Part shown: one piece after another, positions 23,143 through 35,800 of the stretch
Position numbering within the stretch: the first letter of the stretch is position 1
How the letters are laid out: every line of letters starts with the position of its first letter
From: Sipunculus nudus
Taxonomy: Eukaryota; Annelida; Sipuncula; Golfingiida; Sipunculidae
DNA: 64,000 nucleotides
Direction: 5' to 3'
Assembly: GCA_026874595.1 (NCBI GenBank)
Contig: CM049310.1
Location: 69,203,556-69,267,555 of the forward strand
Notes under the pieces: generated by a model
The model's input: the letters and a program-made list of their open reading frames with translations, nothing else
Told to the model about the DNA's origin: nothing
The model's database searches: none
Made by a program: the position numbers and the translations under genes

Positions 23143-23949
23143 TTGTTACATGTATCTGTTTTATAGTGTTGCGTGTATCTGATTTGTTATGCGCAGGGTT
23201 TGGCGTGGGCATTCTGATTCGTGGTAGGCAGGCCCTGGTTTATTGTGCGCAGGAGTGTTACATGTGTCTGTTAGGCATACATAGTTCGTTGCCATGGGAG
23301 ACGTGCGATTGGGTCTGAAGTGTAGAAACACAGCGTTCTTTGTTCTAGATGTTTCAAGTCTGTTCTTGTAACGTGTGTATTGTTCCTTGGAGTTTTCCAT
23401 TTCTAGTATTTTCGGATAAAAAGTTATAAATAGGGGATGTGTTTAGAGCCGGCAGAGGAGAGAGAGAAAAATTCCAGCAGACACGGAAGAGTGTGAGTCA
23501 GTTTTGGGACATTTCCGATAATTGCAGAACTTATAGATATTCTTCGAAATTTGAAAACCGATTTTATACAGCCTTCAGTTTGCCTTTGGGATTACTGCCA
23601 GAACTTCACTTTTGGATTACAACAGATTGATTTCGAGATTACATTGGACTATTATCCTCTGAGAAGATTTACGTGAACTGTTCATCTAGAATATTTATGT
23701 TAAAGGACTTGTTGAGCTGTGACAGTGGTGGTATCCAGAAAAGCCTAGGATCCGGACAATCTAGTACTGTACATTTTTTGGGTTTTACTGTGTAATTGTA
23801 TTTATTTAGTGAATTGTAATGTTAGGATTGTTTTAGGAATAAATTATAATTATTGGTTAACAAAAAACCACTGACTTCTTTATTCATTCCCCTAGACATT
23901 TCACGCTGCCTAGTGTTACAGAATCTAATTTTTATTTATCTCCGTAACA
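23143..23949 (+). mobile_element. Probable solo LTR of a retrotransposon
   Basis: Bounded by TGTTAC and GTAACA inverted ends. Order of signals fits an LTR: TATAAATA at 23425-23432 with a GC-richer start region after it, AATAAA at 23838-23843 about 380 bp later, then a short U5-like tail. No internal region, primer binding site or coding sequence follows, so a solo LTR is the best reading. The flanking 5-bp sequences (gccgt and aaatt) are not identical, which weakens the exact borders. Confidence 0.5.
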
Positions 23950-25061
23950 AAATTTATGCTCGTCACGACTACATGATCTGTTGTTATTAGGTTCCATAAC
24001 ACCATAAAAGATTTAAATAAGATTCGTCCTGAATTAGTTTGTAATTATCTCAGCATGATCATTTTCTGTGGCAACAGGGTGACAGTCATAAAACTATGGT
24101 CGCCAACCTCTACACCATGTGATACATTTAATTCAGTCTTTCTTTAAAAAATTGACCCTATACTCCCTCTCTCTAACATGCACACTTTTTAGTTTCAGCA
24201 GAAGGGAGATGTATCAATGAAAAAGAGAATATACAGGAAATATCGATTTTTGTATTTGCTGTTCAAAAATGCATGACCTATCAGTGTCCATCTGCTTGTG
24301 TACAGTCACTTCTGGATTATGCCCGTTAAAACATATAATGCAAAAATTGATCCATTGTAGTACTTTACTTACTATCAAAAAACACTGCCCAGGCATGGTT
24401 CCTATGACTCACATATGTGTTTAGGTCTGATTATCAAACACAAACATGTTTGATATACAGGGCAGCATGAAACATGAATTCTTAAACTTGCCTGCATTTA
24501 CTAGTTAAATAGGTAATAATAAAGAACACCACAGGACCATACATATATGTGTGTGTGGGTGTAAAAATTAACTACTACAGCATCAAGTTGATGACCCTTT
24601 ATTTGGTAAATATGAGAGAAGTGACAGGATGAACATACCCTCATATCAATATGAAGTTAAATTCACATGATAAACAATGTAAACATTAAATATATTATCT
24701 GAATCAGCTACTCTTGCTGAAAGAAAGGCTGCTTTCACAGTGAGAAACATGGAAAATTAAGTCCTCTTGGGTCTTATAAGGGGACAATAATCTTTGATAT
24801 CACACAAACATGTCATGACTTTATAAAGTTGTGATAAAATGTAAAAGAAATAAAGATAAATATAACAACAGTCAGTAAATAAAATCAAAAGATGATTTGT
24901 CTTGTAATATGAGAAACACACCTGCTAAAATATGACTATTAAGCAGGATTTATAATATTTTGAAAATAGCACAGGAAACCCCTAAAATGGTAGGAGCACA
25001 ACTTTTGTATATGAGCACATGGAAATGAAGCTGCTCTTAACAGTAAGACTTACATAAACTC

Positions 25062-25116
<55 letters not shown>

Positions 25117-25790
25117 CTAAACTCAATAGTACCCTGGGATTCAATAGCTATCAAAATGTATATTTAAGTCTTATAACTATGCACCATATGCTTGTATGTT
25201 AGTCAGATCACATCTCTTCAAAAATATCTGAGATAAACATATATTTTTTTATTACCACTGTCTTGTTTTGCTTAATTTACAAAACAACTGAATAAACATT
25301 CACCAGTTAATGGAGAAAGATAAACTGAATAAAAAAACAAATAAAATAGTACATTTTATAAATAAGAGAGTGCTTAAAAAACTGCAGAATTAATTGACCT
25401 TACATCCCTGAGGTATCTCATATAGAATCCTCCATGTCTGGTCAATGATATACTACATCAAACTGAGCCATTTATTTATGAGTCTTTGATACTTAATATA
25501 TATACATAATGAGCTGAAAAGTTGGCACAGAAACTTCGCAATATTTATCACTTTGTCTAAAAAATCCCATTCTTATTCATGATTATCTATTTGTATTTAA
25601 GTTTATTAAAACACATGGCTGTAAACGATTACATTACCTAATTATGTCAACATCTGCCATTTAAAAAAAAAGTTATTGGCAAGGTAAATATATAATACCT
25701 GTATACATAGATATGCTATAATAAATTCACTGCCTGTGGATATAGTTTGGTGAAGCCTTTAATCAATCAATATACCGCTGTAGAAACTAT
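23950..25790. other. AT-rich region between the solo LTR and the ADA stop codon
   Basis: No coding signal. Includes a TA tract (25065-25115). The part nearest 25790 must include the ADA 3' untranslated region on the minus strand. Confidence 0.6.
25602..25607 (-). terminator. Polyadenylation signal candidate for ADA
   Basis: Minus-strand AATAAA about 185 bp after the ADA stop. A weaker ATTAAA lies at 25763-25758, only about 28 bp after the stop. Either could be used. Confidence 0.4.
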
Positions 25791-25910
25791 CTAAAAGCTA
25801 GTTCTAAAACTGTCTTCACCAAACTTCTCTTTGTAAAGAGATACCAGATATTCTGTTATTTCTTTCTTCTTACTGTCTGGGATGAAAGCTGATGCCACTG
25901 CATTCAGATT
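25791..25910 (-). CDS. ADA: ADA exon 9 (last, stop codon)
   Basis: Acceptor gaattttttacag-type site (ttttttacag at 25920-25911), 39 codons and TAG at 25793-25791. Encodes NLNAVASAFIPDSKKKEITE to the C-terminus, matching NINAAKSSFLP of human ADA. The intron before it is 10.9 kb. Confidence 0.9.
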   Translation of the reverse strand, partial: NLNAVASAFIPDSKKKEITEYLVSLYKEKFGEDSFRTSF

Positions 25911-26831
25911 CTGTAAAAAAGATGCCATGTAACAGTGTGGAAGCATATCTGAACAAGTAAGTCATGAATTTTGTTATCTACAATTTACAAAATTAAGCAC
26001 CACACAAATTTTTTTTTAGGTGTAATTGTAAACAGAAATTATAATATCACTTTTTTTATTTCACACTTGTCAATCAAGAATAATAATGAGCAAGAATGAG
26101 TTAACTTGTCCTTGCAAAAAACAGATATATGACTCCCCTCCCCATAGCCGCCATACAGGACCTATAGGAATCATATATTTTCACACATTTTACCTTAAAC
26201 AATGGCAGAAGAAAGTTGGGGGGGGGGGGGAGGGGTCATGCCCCCTCTTTTAAAAGTGTGTGAGTGGGGGGGGGGGGGGGGGTAACATATGATTTGCTCC
26301 CCCTCCCACTTTTTTCATGTATGCAAACTTAATTGTAAGTTTTGGGGAAAACTGGATTTCAACTGACTCGCGAAAACAGTTTTCTTTTAATCAGCTCTTT
26401 AAATCAGTAACAAATTCACTTGAGTTCCCTAGGAATCACAGGTAGCATTATATGATAATAAGTGTAATTACCAATCTTAGATGACTGCACTGATGTCAAT
26501 GCTTTATAAATTTATCCTCCCTGGTATACCGTAAATAACAGTTCCATGGGTGATTTCGCTTTTTTTTTTTCTTTTTTAATAATGGCCAAGCAGAACCGTT
26601 GCTGGGAGATTTAATTACTTATAGTAATTACTTAATTATGGTGGAAAATTGCAATCACTTTCCTTTTTTATTTACTCTGTACATTTGTCACATTTGCTAA
26701 TTTTGTGCATCTGTCACATGTGCAAATTGCATAGATAGGTATATTATCTTAATTATAAAACAAATAGAACATAAATTTTTTTAAATATTTATTAATAATG
26801 AATTTTTTACAATGAATATTTGGTTTCGCAG

Positions 26832-26895
<64 letters not shown>

Positions 26896-29800
26896 TTTCA
26901 CACACTGCATCCACCATCATCCTAAATATCAGTTCGCCCCCCCCCCCCCCCCCCCCCACTTTTGATCTGCTTTCTATGCCTCTGTTATAGATCAAGGTCA
27001 AGGTACAAAGGTTTCAAACTCCCTGGTTTTCAAACTCTCCAATCACATTGTTCAACATTTGGTGTATCAATTATTAAAAAAAAAAATATGCAGTACTTCA
27101 AAAGCTATAATGGGGTCCCAAAATTTATATTTCTGCTTATTTGACCTTGTCGTTGAAGGGCAAGGTCACTGGTTTTCAAACTTCTCAAAGATTTTGATAG
27201 AAACAATATATCCATCAACTTTCAAGAAAAAATTCTGAATGGTTCAGTAGGTTTAGCGTGACAAAAAAAATTTTTTTTCCCTAGCTGGACCTTGAAGATG
27301 AAGGTCAAACGTTCTTGTTCAGGAACTTGATAGAAACAATTCAAATGTCAATTTTAATGAAAAATCTTGGTTCAAAAGCTGATGCATTCATCAGAAATGA
27401 CAGGGATTACCACTAAGGATGACAAAAACCACAGACCAAACACTACATTCCTCTGTCATGGAATGTGAGACATAATTGTATCCGCAAAAACAAGAGTTTT
27501 GTGGGTAACTATGTTTTCAGCCCACTGCCGCCGCTGCCGTGTAGGTTTCCTGCGAATTCTTCCATAACCACTGGACAGAACTTTATGAAACACAGAATTA
27601 TGATCAGGTCACATATGAACTGCTGCACTCCCCATTTTGGGTTGACTTTTGACCTTTCCTCTTTGCACAGCAGCCGTCTGTGCGTCTTTTTTAACACATT
27701 AACTCACTTATCTTCAGACTCGTTTGACTGATTGGGCTGAAATTTTACACCAGTGTAGCTCTTTGATAGCTTTATATCATACAAAAAATGGGGGCTCCAC
27801 CTGCAACCATTTCTGCACAGAGTCCATCTGTTCATCTGTCTTTTGTTAAAATCACTCCTATCTCTGCAGTGGTTGGACTTATCCATCTAAAATTTTACAT
27901 GTGTAAACATCCTGAATAGCTTTCATGATTTTATGACAGTTTGCACCACCTACATTCATGTTCATGCTGCAGACAACCATGCTAATATCTCAGGAGTGGT
28001 TTGACGTATCTCCCTGAAATTTTGCATTTGAATAGATCTGGCATAGCTCTTTATTATAGGCAAAACTGGTGGTGCCATCTGCAACCAATTTTGCACAGCA
28101 TCCATCTGTTTGTGTGCTGTGGAAAAAAAAAGACATATCTCAGCAGTGGTTTTACTTATCTGCCTAAAATTTTGCATGTGTGTTAATCTTGGATAGCCTT
28201 TTTGTTTCTATGGCAGGTGGCGCCACCTACATTTATGTTTTATGCTGCAGACATCCATGCTAATAACTAAAGGACTGGTAAGATGTATCAGCCTGAAATT
28301 TTGCATGTATACATCTCATATAGCATTTTATCTTAGGCAAAGCTGGTGGTGCCATCAGACCTGCATCTATTTTTGCACAGCGTCCTCCTGTTTGTCTGCC
28401 ATGGTATAATATTACTTATATCTAGGCCGTGGTTTGACTTATCTTCCAAAAATTTTGCATTTGTATACATGTTGGATAACTTTCTCAATTTGTGGTAGAT
28501 AGCGCCACCTATGTTCATGTTTACCATGCAGACATCCAAACTAATATCTCAGGACTGGTTTGATGTATAAACCCTTTTACTGTAATTTATATTTCCAATT
28601 TTTGTACACAGATACAGTAAATCAATCTTAAATTTTTCAGATCTTATTTCAAACCAAAAATCTTATAATATGTTGTGCAGGACATGTTTTCTCATTTGAG
28701 TCTCCTATGCACAGGTATACTTCAGTATGAAAATTATATATTCTATATTCATAATTGTTTCCACTTGAACTTAAAGACATACACTGGTATTTTGGTCTGC
28801 AGGATCTATAAGTAAACATGTCTTGGAAAATGGCTGGTATATAAACGAACAGCAGTACCAGGTTTACTTGACAAAGGTTTCTTAAATATGCTCCGCATGA
28901 AATTTTCTCTGCGTTGCAGAAAAGCAAATGGTAAAAGACATGTATGGAGCCCCTGAAAGGACATGTGTCCTACATTTATTTTTGGTAAATATTGCATTCC
29001 CTTGTAATCATTTCATGTTCCCTTATGAATTTTTTGTGTTTCCTTGCGATCTTATTGCATTTCCTCACTATCTTTATGTCTCACCATCTTGTAGGTCTAT
29101 TGGTATTGGGAAGGTATGAAGGAATGCTAAAAAGGATGCAAGGTAACTTAAAAAGATCGTGAGGGAATGTAAAATGTTTGCAAGGGAATGAGATCAGTTC
29201 ACTCGGGAACGCGAAAAGATTGCAAGTGAATTAAAAAGAAAGCGAGGGAACACCATAGTCATCCAAAATAAATTTAGTATCTATGCCCCTTCAGGAGCTC
29301 TGGAGACCTGTGACTTGTTTAAAGAACAAGGCCTACAGGCCTAATGCAAACTTGTGCAATGAGATTACACCAGGTGTAATGCTTCAATGCTGGACCATTA
29401 CTTTTCAAGAACATGTGTAACATGTATATGAACAATGCAAGTACTAAACACTTAGAACAAGAAACAATTAAACATACATCACTGCTGCAATTCTGGCATG
29501 GGTTCACACAACACAAAAACTAGAATATGGGTAGTCAACAAGCTTCTACCTGTATCTGCCAAAATCAGAGTGGGAAAGGTGAAGTGAGGAATAGATTGAG
29601 TGGCAAGGGGAAATAGAGTGAGGTGTGTTGCATAATAGCCTGGATGTCTGCAGCGGAAATGTGTATGTAGGTGGCGCCACCTGTGATAATATCAAGAAAG
29701 CTGTCATGGATGTATACACATGCAAAATTTCAGGTGGATAAGTCCAACCAATGCAGAGATATGAGATCTATACACATGCAAAATTCCAGGGGAATAAGTC

Positions 29801-32800
29801 AAACCAGTCCTGAAATATAAGCCTGAATGTCTGCAGCATATACATAAATGTAGGTGGTGCCACCTGCCAAAAAATCCAGAAAGCTATCTAAGATGTATAA
29901 ACATGCAAAATTTCAGGTAGATAAGTCAAACCACTACTGAGATATGAGTGACTTTAGCCCACAGCAGACAAACAGACGGACGCTGTGCAAAAATGGTGGC
30001 AGATGGCACCACCAATTACGTGTATGATTAAGAGCTATGTGAGATCTATACACATGCAAAATTTCAGGGGGGTATGTCAAACCACTGCCAAGATATGAGT
30101 GATTTTATCCAAAGGCAGATGAACAGATGGACACTGTGCAAAAATAGTGGCAGGTGGCACCACCAGTTTTGCATTTGATAAAGAGCTATGGGAGATCTAT
30201 ACATATGCAAAATTTTGGTCCAACTGGTAAAATGGTTCCCGAGATATGAGCTTGGATGTCTGCAGTTTAAACGTGAATATAGGTGGCGCCACCTGCCATA
30301 AAATAAAGAAAGCTGTCAAGGATGTATAAACCTGCAAAATATCAGGTGGATAAGTCAAACACTGCTGAGATATGAGTGATTTTATCCCAAGGCAGATGAA
30401 CAGATGGATGCTGTGCAAAAATTGTGGCAGGTGGCACCACCAGTTTTGCATATGATAAAGAGTTATGGGAGATCTATACACATGCAAAATTTTGGCCCAA
30501 CTGGTCAAATGGTTCCTGAGATATGAGCTTGGATGTCTGCAGCTTAAACGTGAATGTAGGTGGCGCCACCTGTCATAAAATCAAGAAAGCTGTCTAGAAT
30601 GTATACACATGCAAAATTTCAGGTGGATAAGTCCAACCAATGCAGAGATATGAGTGTTTTTATCCCAAGGGTGATGAACAGATGGACGCTGTGCAAAACT
30701 GGTTGCAGGTGGCGCCACCATTTAAGTGTATGTTATAAAGCTTTCCAAGGGCTACATTTGTGCAAAATCTTTAGCCTTATCAGTCAAACGGTTCCCGAGA
30801 TATGTGGGTTTATGTGTGGAAAAAGACACACAAATGGATGCTGGGCAGAGAGGAAAGGTCAGAGGTCAACCAAAAATGAGGGCGCAGCAGTTCACATGTG
30901 ACCAATCATAATTCCGAATTTTAAAAAATTCTGCCCAGTGGTTATGGAGGAGTTCTCAGGAAACCTATACAGTGATGGCGGCAGCGTCGGCGTCCGACTT
31001 AAACATAGTATCCGCAAAACTCTGTTTTGGCTGACACAATGATTGTAGCTGGCACCACCAGTATGTCAAACAAACCCCTCCTATGAAATAAGCAGGGACA
31101 TACACTGTGCAAAAATTATTGTAGGTGGCGCCACCAGTTTTGTACACTATAAAGCTACCCGATATGTATAAACATGCCCAATTTTAGGCTGATGTATAAA
31201 ATTCCTCTGTAGAAATAAGCAGGCGCATACACTGCAAAAGTCAATGTGGGTGGCACCACCTGTCTTGTAAATGAGAATACCATCAAAGATGCATAGACAG
31301 GTAAAAATATCAATCCAATACTTCAAACTTCCCCAGAGTTTGATGCACTTGGCTGACAAGGCTTAGGTGAGTAAGGCAGTTGCCCCGAGTGACCTGTGAC
31401 AAATTGCTGCCTCAAGCTACTGCACTGAGTGAACCCTTGACCTGCACCTTGCTAGACTGAGTGAACTCTTGACCTGTTGCATAATCTGACACAGTTGGCA
31501 GTCTGCCAAAGCTATAAATAGAATGCAGCTACTGCACTGAGTGAATTCTTGACCTATACCTGGCTGCACTTCTTCCAATCCTGGCACTGTGCCAAAACTA
31601 TTTATAGAGCTGACATCATCTTGGCTAATGGCCAACATCAAGGCACTGGCAATCTGCCAATGGTAAACCAAGTGCTGCCATCTGTACACAAATGTGGTCC
31701 CTTCTTGTAATAACTTTGAAATTTATTTTCCCAATACAAAATGCTTTTCAGCCGACTTTTTATAAGAAAGAAATCAGGAATATATGTAAAATTATTATGG
31801 ATACATACTGAATGCAAAATTAAAATACAGATATATTTCATTGATGGCAAATTTTTGAATTAAGTTGAGTAGGGATAACAATAATTTATAATCCACGTAC
31901 AGTTGTCTTTATATAGCCACAGAGAGCTGAATATCCATGATTTTAACATTGCCTGGTATGATGAATAACTTAAATCATAAATCTAAATTTTTTAAAAGCT
32001 TTTAAAAAAATTTTCTTGTCAATATTAACCAAAGATAACCTGAAATCTAAATGTCTAGTGGCATGATGTAATAGATGCTGATAAACTGGTGCCAGGTTAG
32101 ATGTAACAGCATCACACAGCTAACATATATGGTAAAATGACTCAATTCAAGCTCCATAATTCAGCCAAAAATCATTTATGTGAAACCATTAATGACATTT
32201 ATTATAAGAATAATTGTAGGGATTATTCTTGTAAAATATTTAACAAACTGGCTTCAGTGGCATCAGTCGAAAAACGTTTTGCAGGTTTATAACTCGTATA
32301 GGAAGATACAGCAAACTGGCTAAGTTCAGCTTCCCGTAACTCAGCCAAAAAGCACTGAACCAAAACCATTTAAACAAACTTGAATTATCAACATCTGAGG
32401 ATAATTAATGTGTGAGATTTAAGAATTTGGCCCAGTGGTTTTTGAGAAGATCTTTGTAGCCAAAGAGCTATGTGGGCTGTTATGGCATATGACTAAATTC
32501 AGCTTCCCATAACTTAGCCAAAAGTCACTGAAAAGTGACCATTTGAACAAACTTCAGAAAGCACTACCCTAGGATCATTTCTGTGCGATATTAAACATTT
32601 TGGCCGTATGGTTTCAGAGAAGAAGTTTTTTGTAGCCCTCAGTGTGATACAGGCACTGATGACCCCGTACAAAAAAGGCCGATGCAGGTGGCGCCACCCA
32701 TACCTCAATTTCAGATATGACTTATGTGACCAACATTGGCATAAAATTTGGTGATGACAGCTCCAGCCTTTTCAAAATTTTAATATGCTTTTTGCACAGG

Positions 32801-35800
32801 TAACAAAGTTCAACCTCTTGTAACTCGGCCAAAAATCTCTGAACTGGAACCATTCGAACAAACTTGAGAAAGATTGTTCCAAGGATCATTTCTGTGAAAT
32901 ATTGAACAATTTGGCTGGACAGTTTCGGAGAAGAAAATTTTTAAAGCTTTTTTAGCTTTTTCCCTATAAAATCTAAGAAAATGCAGTTAGAAAAAAAAAT
33001 AAACAAAATCCAATATAGATTTTGGATGACTGATTATTTGCAAAATATTTGGTGATGCTAGCTCCTGCCGTTTTTGAGATAGCTATAGTTAACGTACAGA
33101 CGCTGCACGACGCACAACGCACGACACACGACGGACGCCGCCACACCATCGCATAAGCTCACAGGTTCGCTAAAAAAGATGAGGTTGAAAGTTCAAATCT
33201 CCTACTGACAATCACCCTCCTATGCAGGATATTTTTCACCTGAACTACATATTATGAGGTTTACCAGGTAACAGTATATTTTGACCATACAAGAGTGAGT
33301 TTCACTCAATTTCCAACACTTTATTTGACACATTGACAACATACTGTAATGTAGCTAACATTTATGAAGATTCAGTTTGGCAAGTGTTGCATACCATTCT
33401 TAAATTTTTACAACATGAAATGTTGGCCTAATTGAAAGATTGTTGCACCAAATAAGAAGACACTGTTGACTATATGGATGACTGTATTGTCTCAGAAAAA
33501 ATGCATTTTGTTACTGCTTAAAGTGAATGTACATTGTCCCCAATCCTTAAAAAAGATTTTAGTGAAAATATTTAAGAAAATAAAAGTCATATTATCACCT
33601 GACTCATTAAAACATTTGCCCCAGTGGTTGAATTTATGTCAATGCAATATGGTGCAGGGCCCCAAAAACTGAAGGGCGGTAGCATTTGCTACATTGCTAT
33701 CAGGTTGATCTGGCATTGCTTTCAAATCCTTCTGTGTTCTCTTTGTTCTTTGATAAACTGCTAAGATTTTGGGTGGATTTCAAACTAGATATTTCTTGGC
33801 AACGCAGGTGCCATAGTATCCCCAGACAATTAACCCCCCCCCCCCAGCCCTTGATAAGATGCATCTAACCTGTAATTTTGGTGACTGTACAAACAATTTT
33901 TTTTGAGTTATTGCTGTAATTTCATTTTAAGATAATTTGTTATATTTTTAACATGTTAACATTTTAACATCATTGCTGTGACCTTGAAAAAATGTATCAA
34001 GGTCATCCATGTTCAAATTTGACCTAGCCATTGATAAGGTGCATCAAACTTGTGGGTTTGGTGACTGTACCTCGAATTCTTACAAAGTTTTTACGTTTAA
34101 ACATCATTTTAGCCAGGTGCAACATAAGGTGGCACCACCTGTCTTCTGCATTAAATAATGAAATCAAAAATCTTATGTCAATTTGATTTTTGGACCAATC
34201 CATGCATCCCTCAGTGAGATATTAGAGTTAACATCATTTCAGCATTATCGCCTCTGTGACCTTGAAAAATGCATCAAGGTCATCCATATTCGAACTTGGC
34301 TTAGCCCTTGATAAGATGCATCTAAACTGTAGGTTTGGTGACTACCACAAATTCTTTTTGAGTTATTGCCCTAATATCATTTTAGCATAATCGCTGCTCT
34401 GACCTTGAAAAAATGGATCAAGGTCGTCCATGTTTGAATTTGACCTAGCCGTTGATAAGATGCATCAAACCTGTGGGTTATTTGACTGTCCCTCAAATTC
34501 TTACAAAGTTATTGCATTAACATCATTTTAACAAGAAAATGACACAAGGTGGCGCCACCTTCTTCTGCAAAAGACAAAGCTATCCAGGATCTTCAGTCAA
34601 TTTGATTTTTGGATCATTCCATGTATCCCTTTCTGAGATATGAAAGATTTTGTGTGAATTGCACCAAATATGGGAATATTCAAGGTCAAGGCCACTCTCA
34701 TAGGAAAGGTCATGACCCAATTAAAAAAAAACATCATCCCTTAACCAATATCTATGTATATGCATAATATAAAAGAAATCTGTCCATTAGTTTTTGACTT
34801 ATAATGCTCACAGTACTGTAAGGTGGCAATTTCAGGGGTATTAAAAGGCAAGAAAACAAGTGAAGAATAATAAGTGGCGCCACCAGTTTCTGGAACATGA
34901 CAACCCTATCCATGATCTTTGATCAACTTGATTTTGGGATCAATCTATGCAAGATTTCTTGGGATATTTAAGAATTTGTGTGATTTTCCCCAAAATTTGA
35001 CCTATTCAAGGTCAAGGACACTCTCCTAGTAAAGGTCATGTCCTCTCAACCATATCTATACATATACCAAGTTTGGTAAAGATCCGTGAAATATTTTTTG
35101 AGTTATCGCGCCAACAAGATTTATATGCCGTGGCGGCGGGACCGTCATGAAAACATAGTATCCCCCGACTTTGTCTGGGGATACAATAATTCAAACAAAA
35201 TAATGGATATAATTTGTGTAAATTAGCTTATACACTAGATGTGTCGGAACGACACGAATGCCCCCGCCTGGGGCAAATTAGAAACATTCGTTAAATTTTG
35301 TAAAATTTTTTTAAGTTCGTGAGGTGTCATATGGTCAAAAGTAGGTCAACAAGGGCAAAATGCAAACCTGATCTGTAACGGGTCATTATCAAGCAACACA
35401 CCAATGTTCAGGATCTCTGTCATATGGTAAAAAATAGGTCAAATGGGAACAAACGCGAACTCGATCTGTAACTAGTCATTATCTGCCCACACACCAAAAA
35501 TCAGGCCAATATCTGCAGGCATTGCGAAAAAAAGTCTGTACATGTGTATTTGTCATGAAAATTTCTATTTTTCATGAAATTTTCTAAGTTTAGGAGCCGT
35601 AAAACGTACAAAAGTAGGTCAACCGGGACAAAACGCGAACTCGATCTATAACTGGTCATTATCTGCCCACACACCAAAAATTAGGCCAATATCTGCAGGC
35701 ATTGCGAAAAAAAGTCCGTACATGTGTATTTGTCATGAACATTTATATTTTTCATGAAATTTTCTAAGTAAAGGAACCGTAAAACAGTCAAAAGTAGGTC

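Noticed and set aside
23439-23630. 63-codon frame after a TATA box at 23.4 kb as a gene
   Set aside because: The TATA box and poly(A) signal fit an LTR; the frame has no domain and ends quickly.
30197-30901. Frames of 103 and 113 codons at 30.2-30.9 kb
   Set aside because: They lie inside the family B element core units and appear in other copies with stops and shifts.
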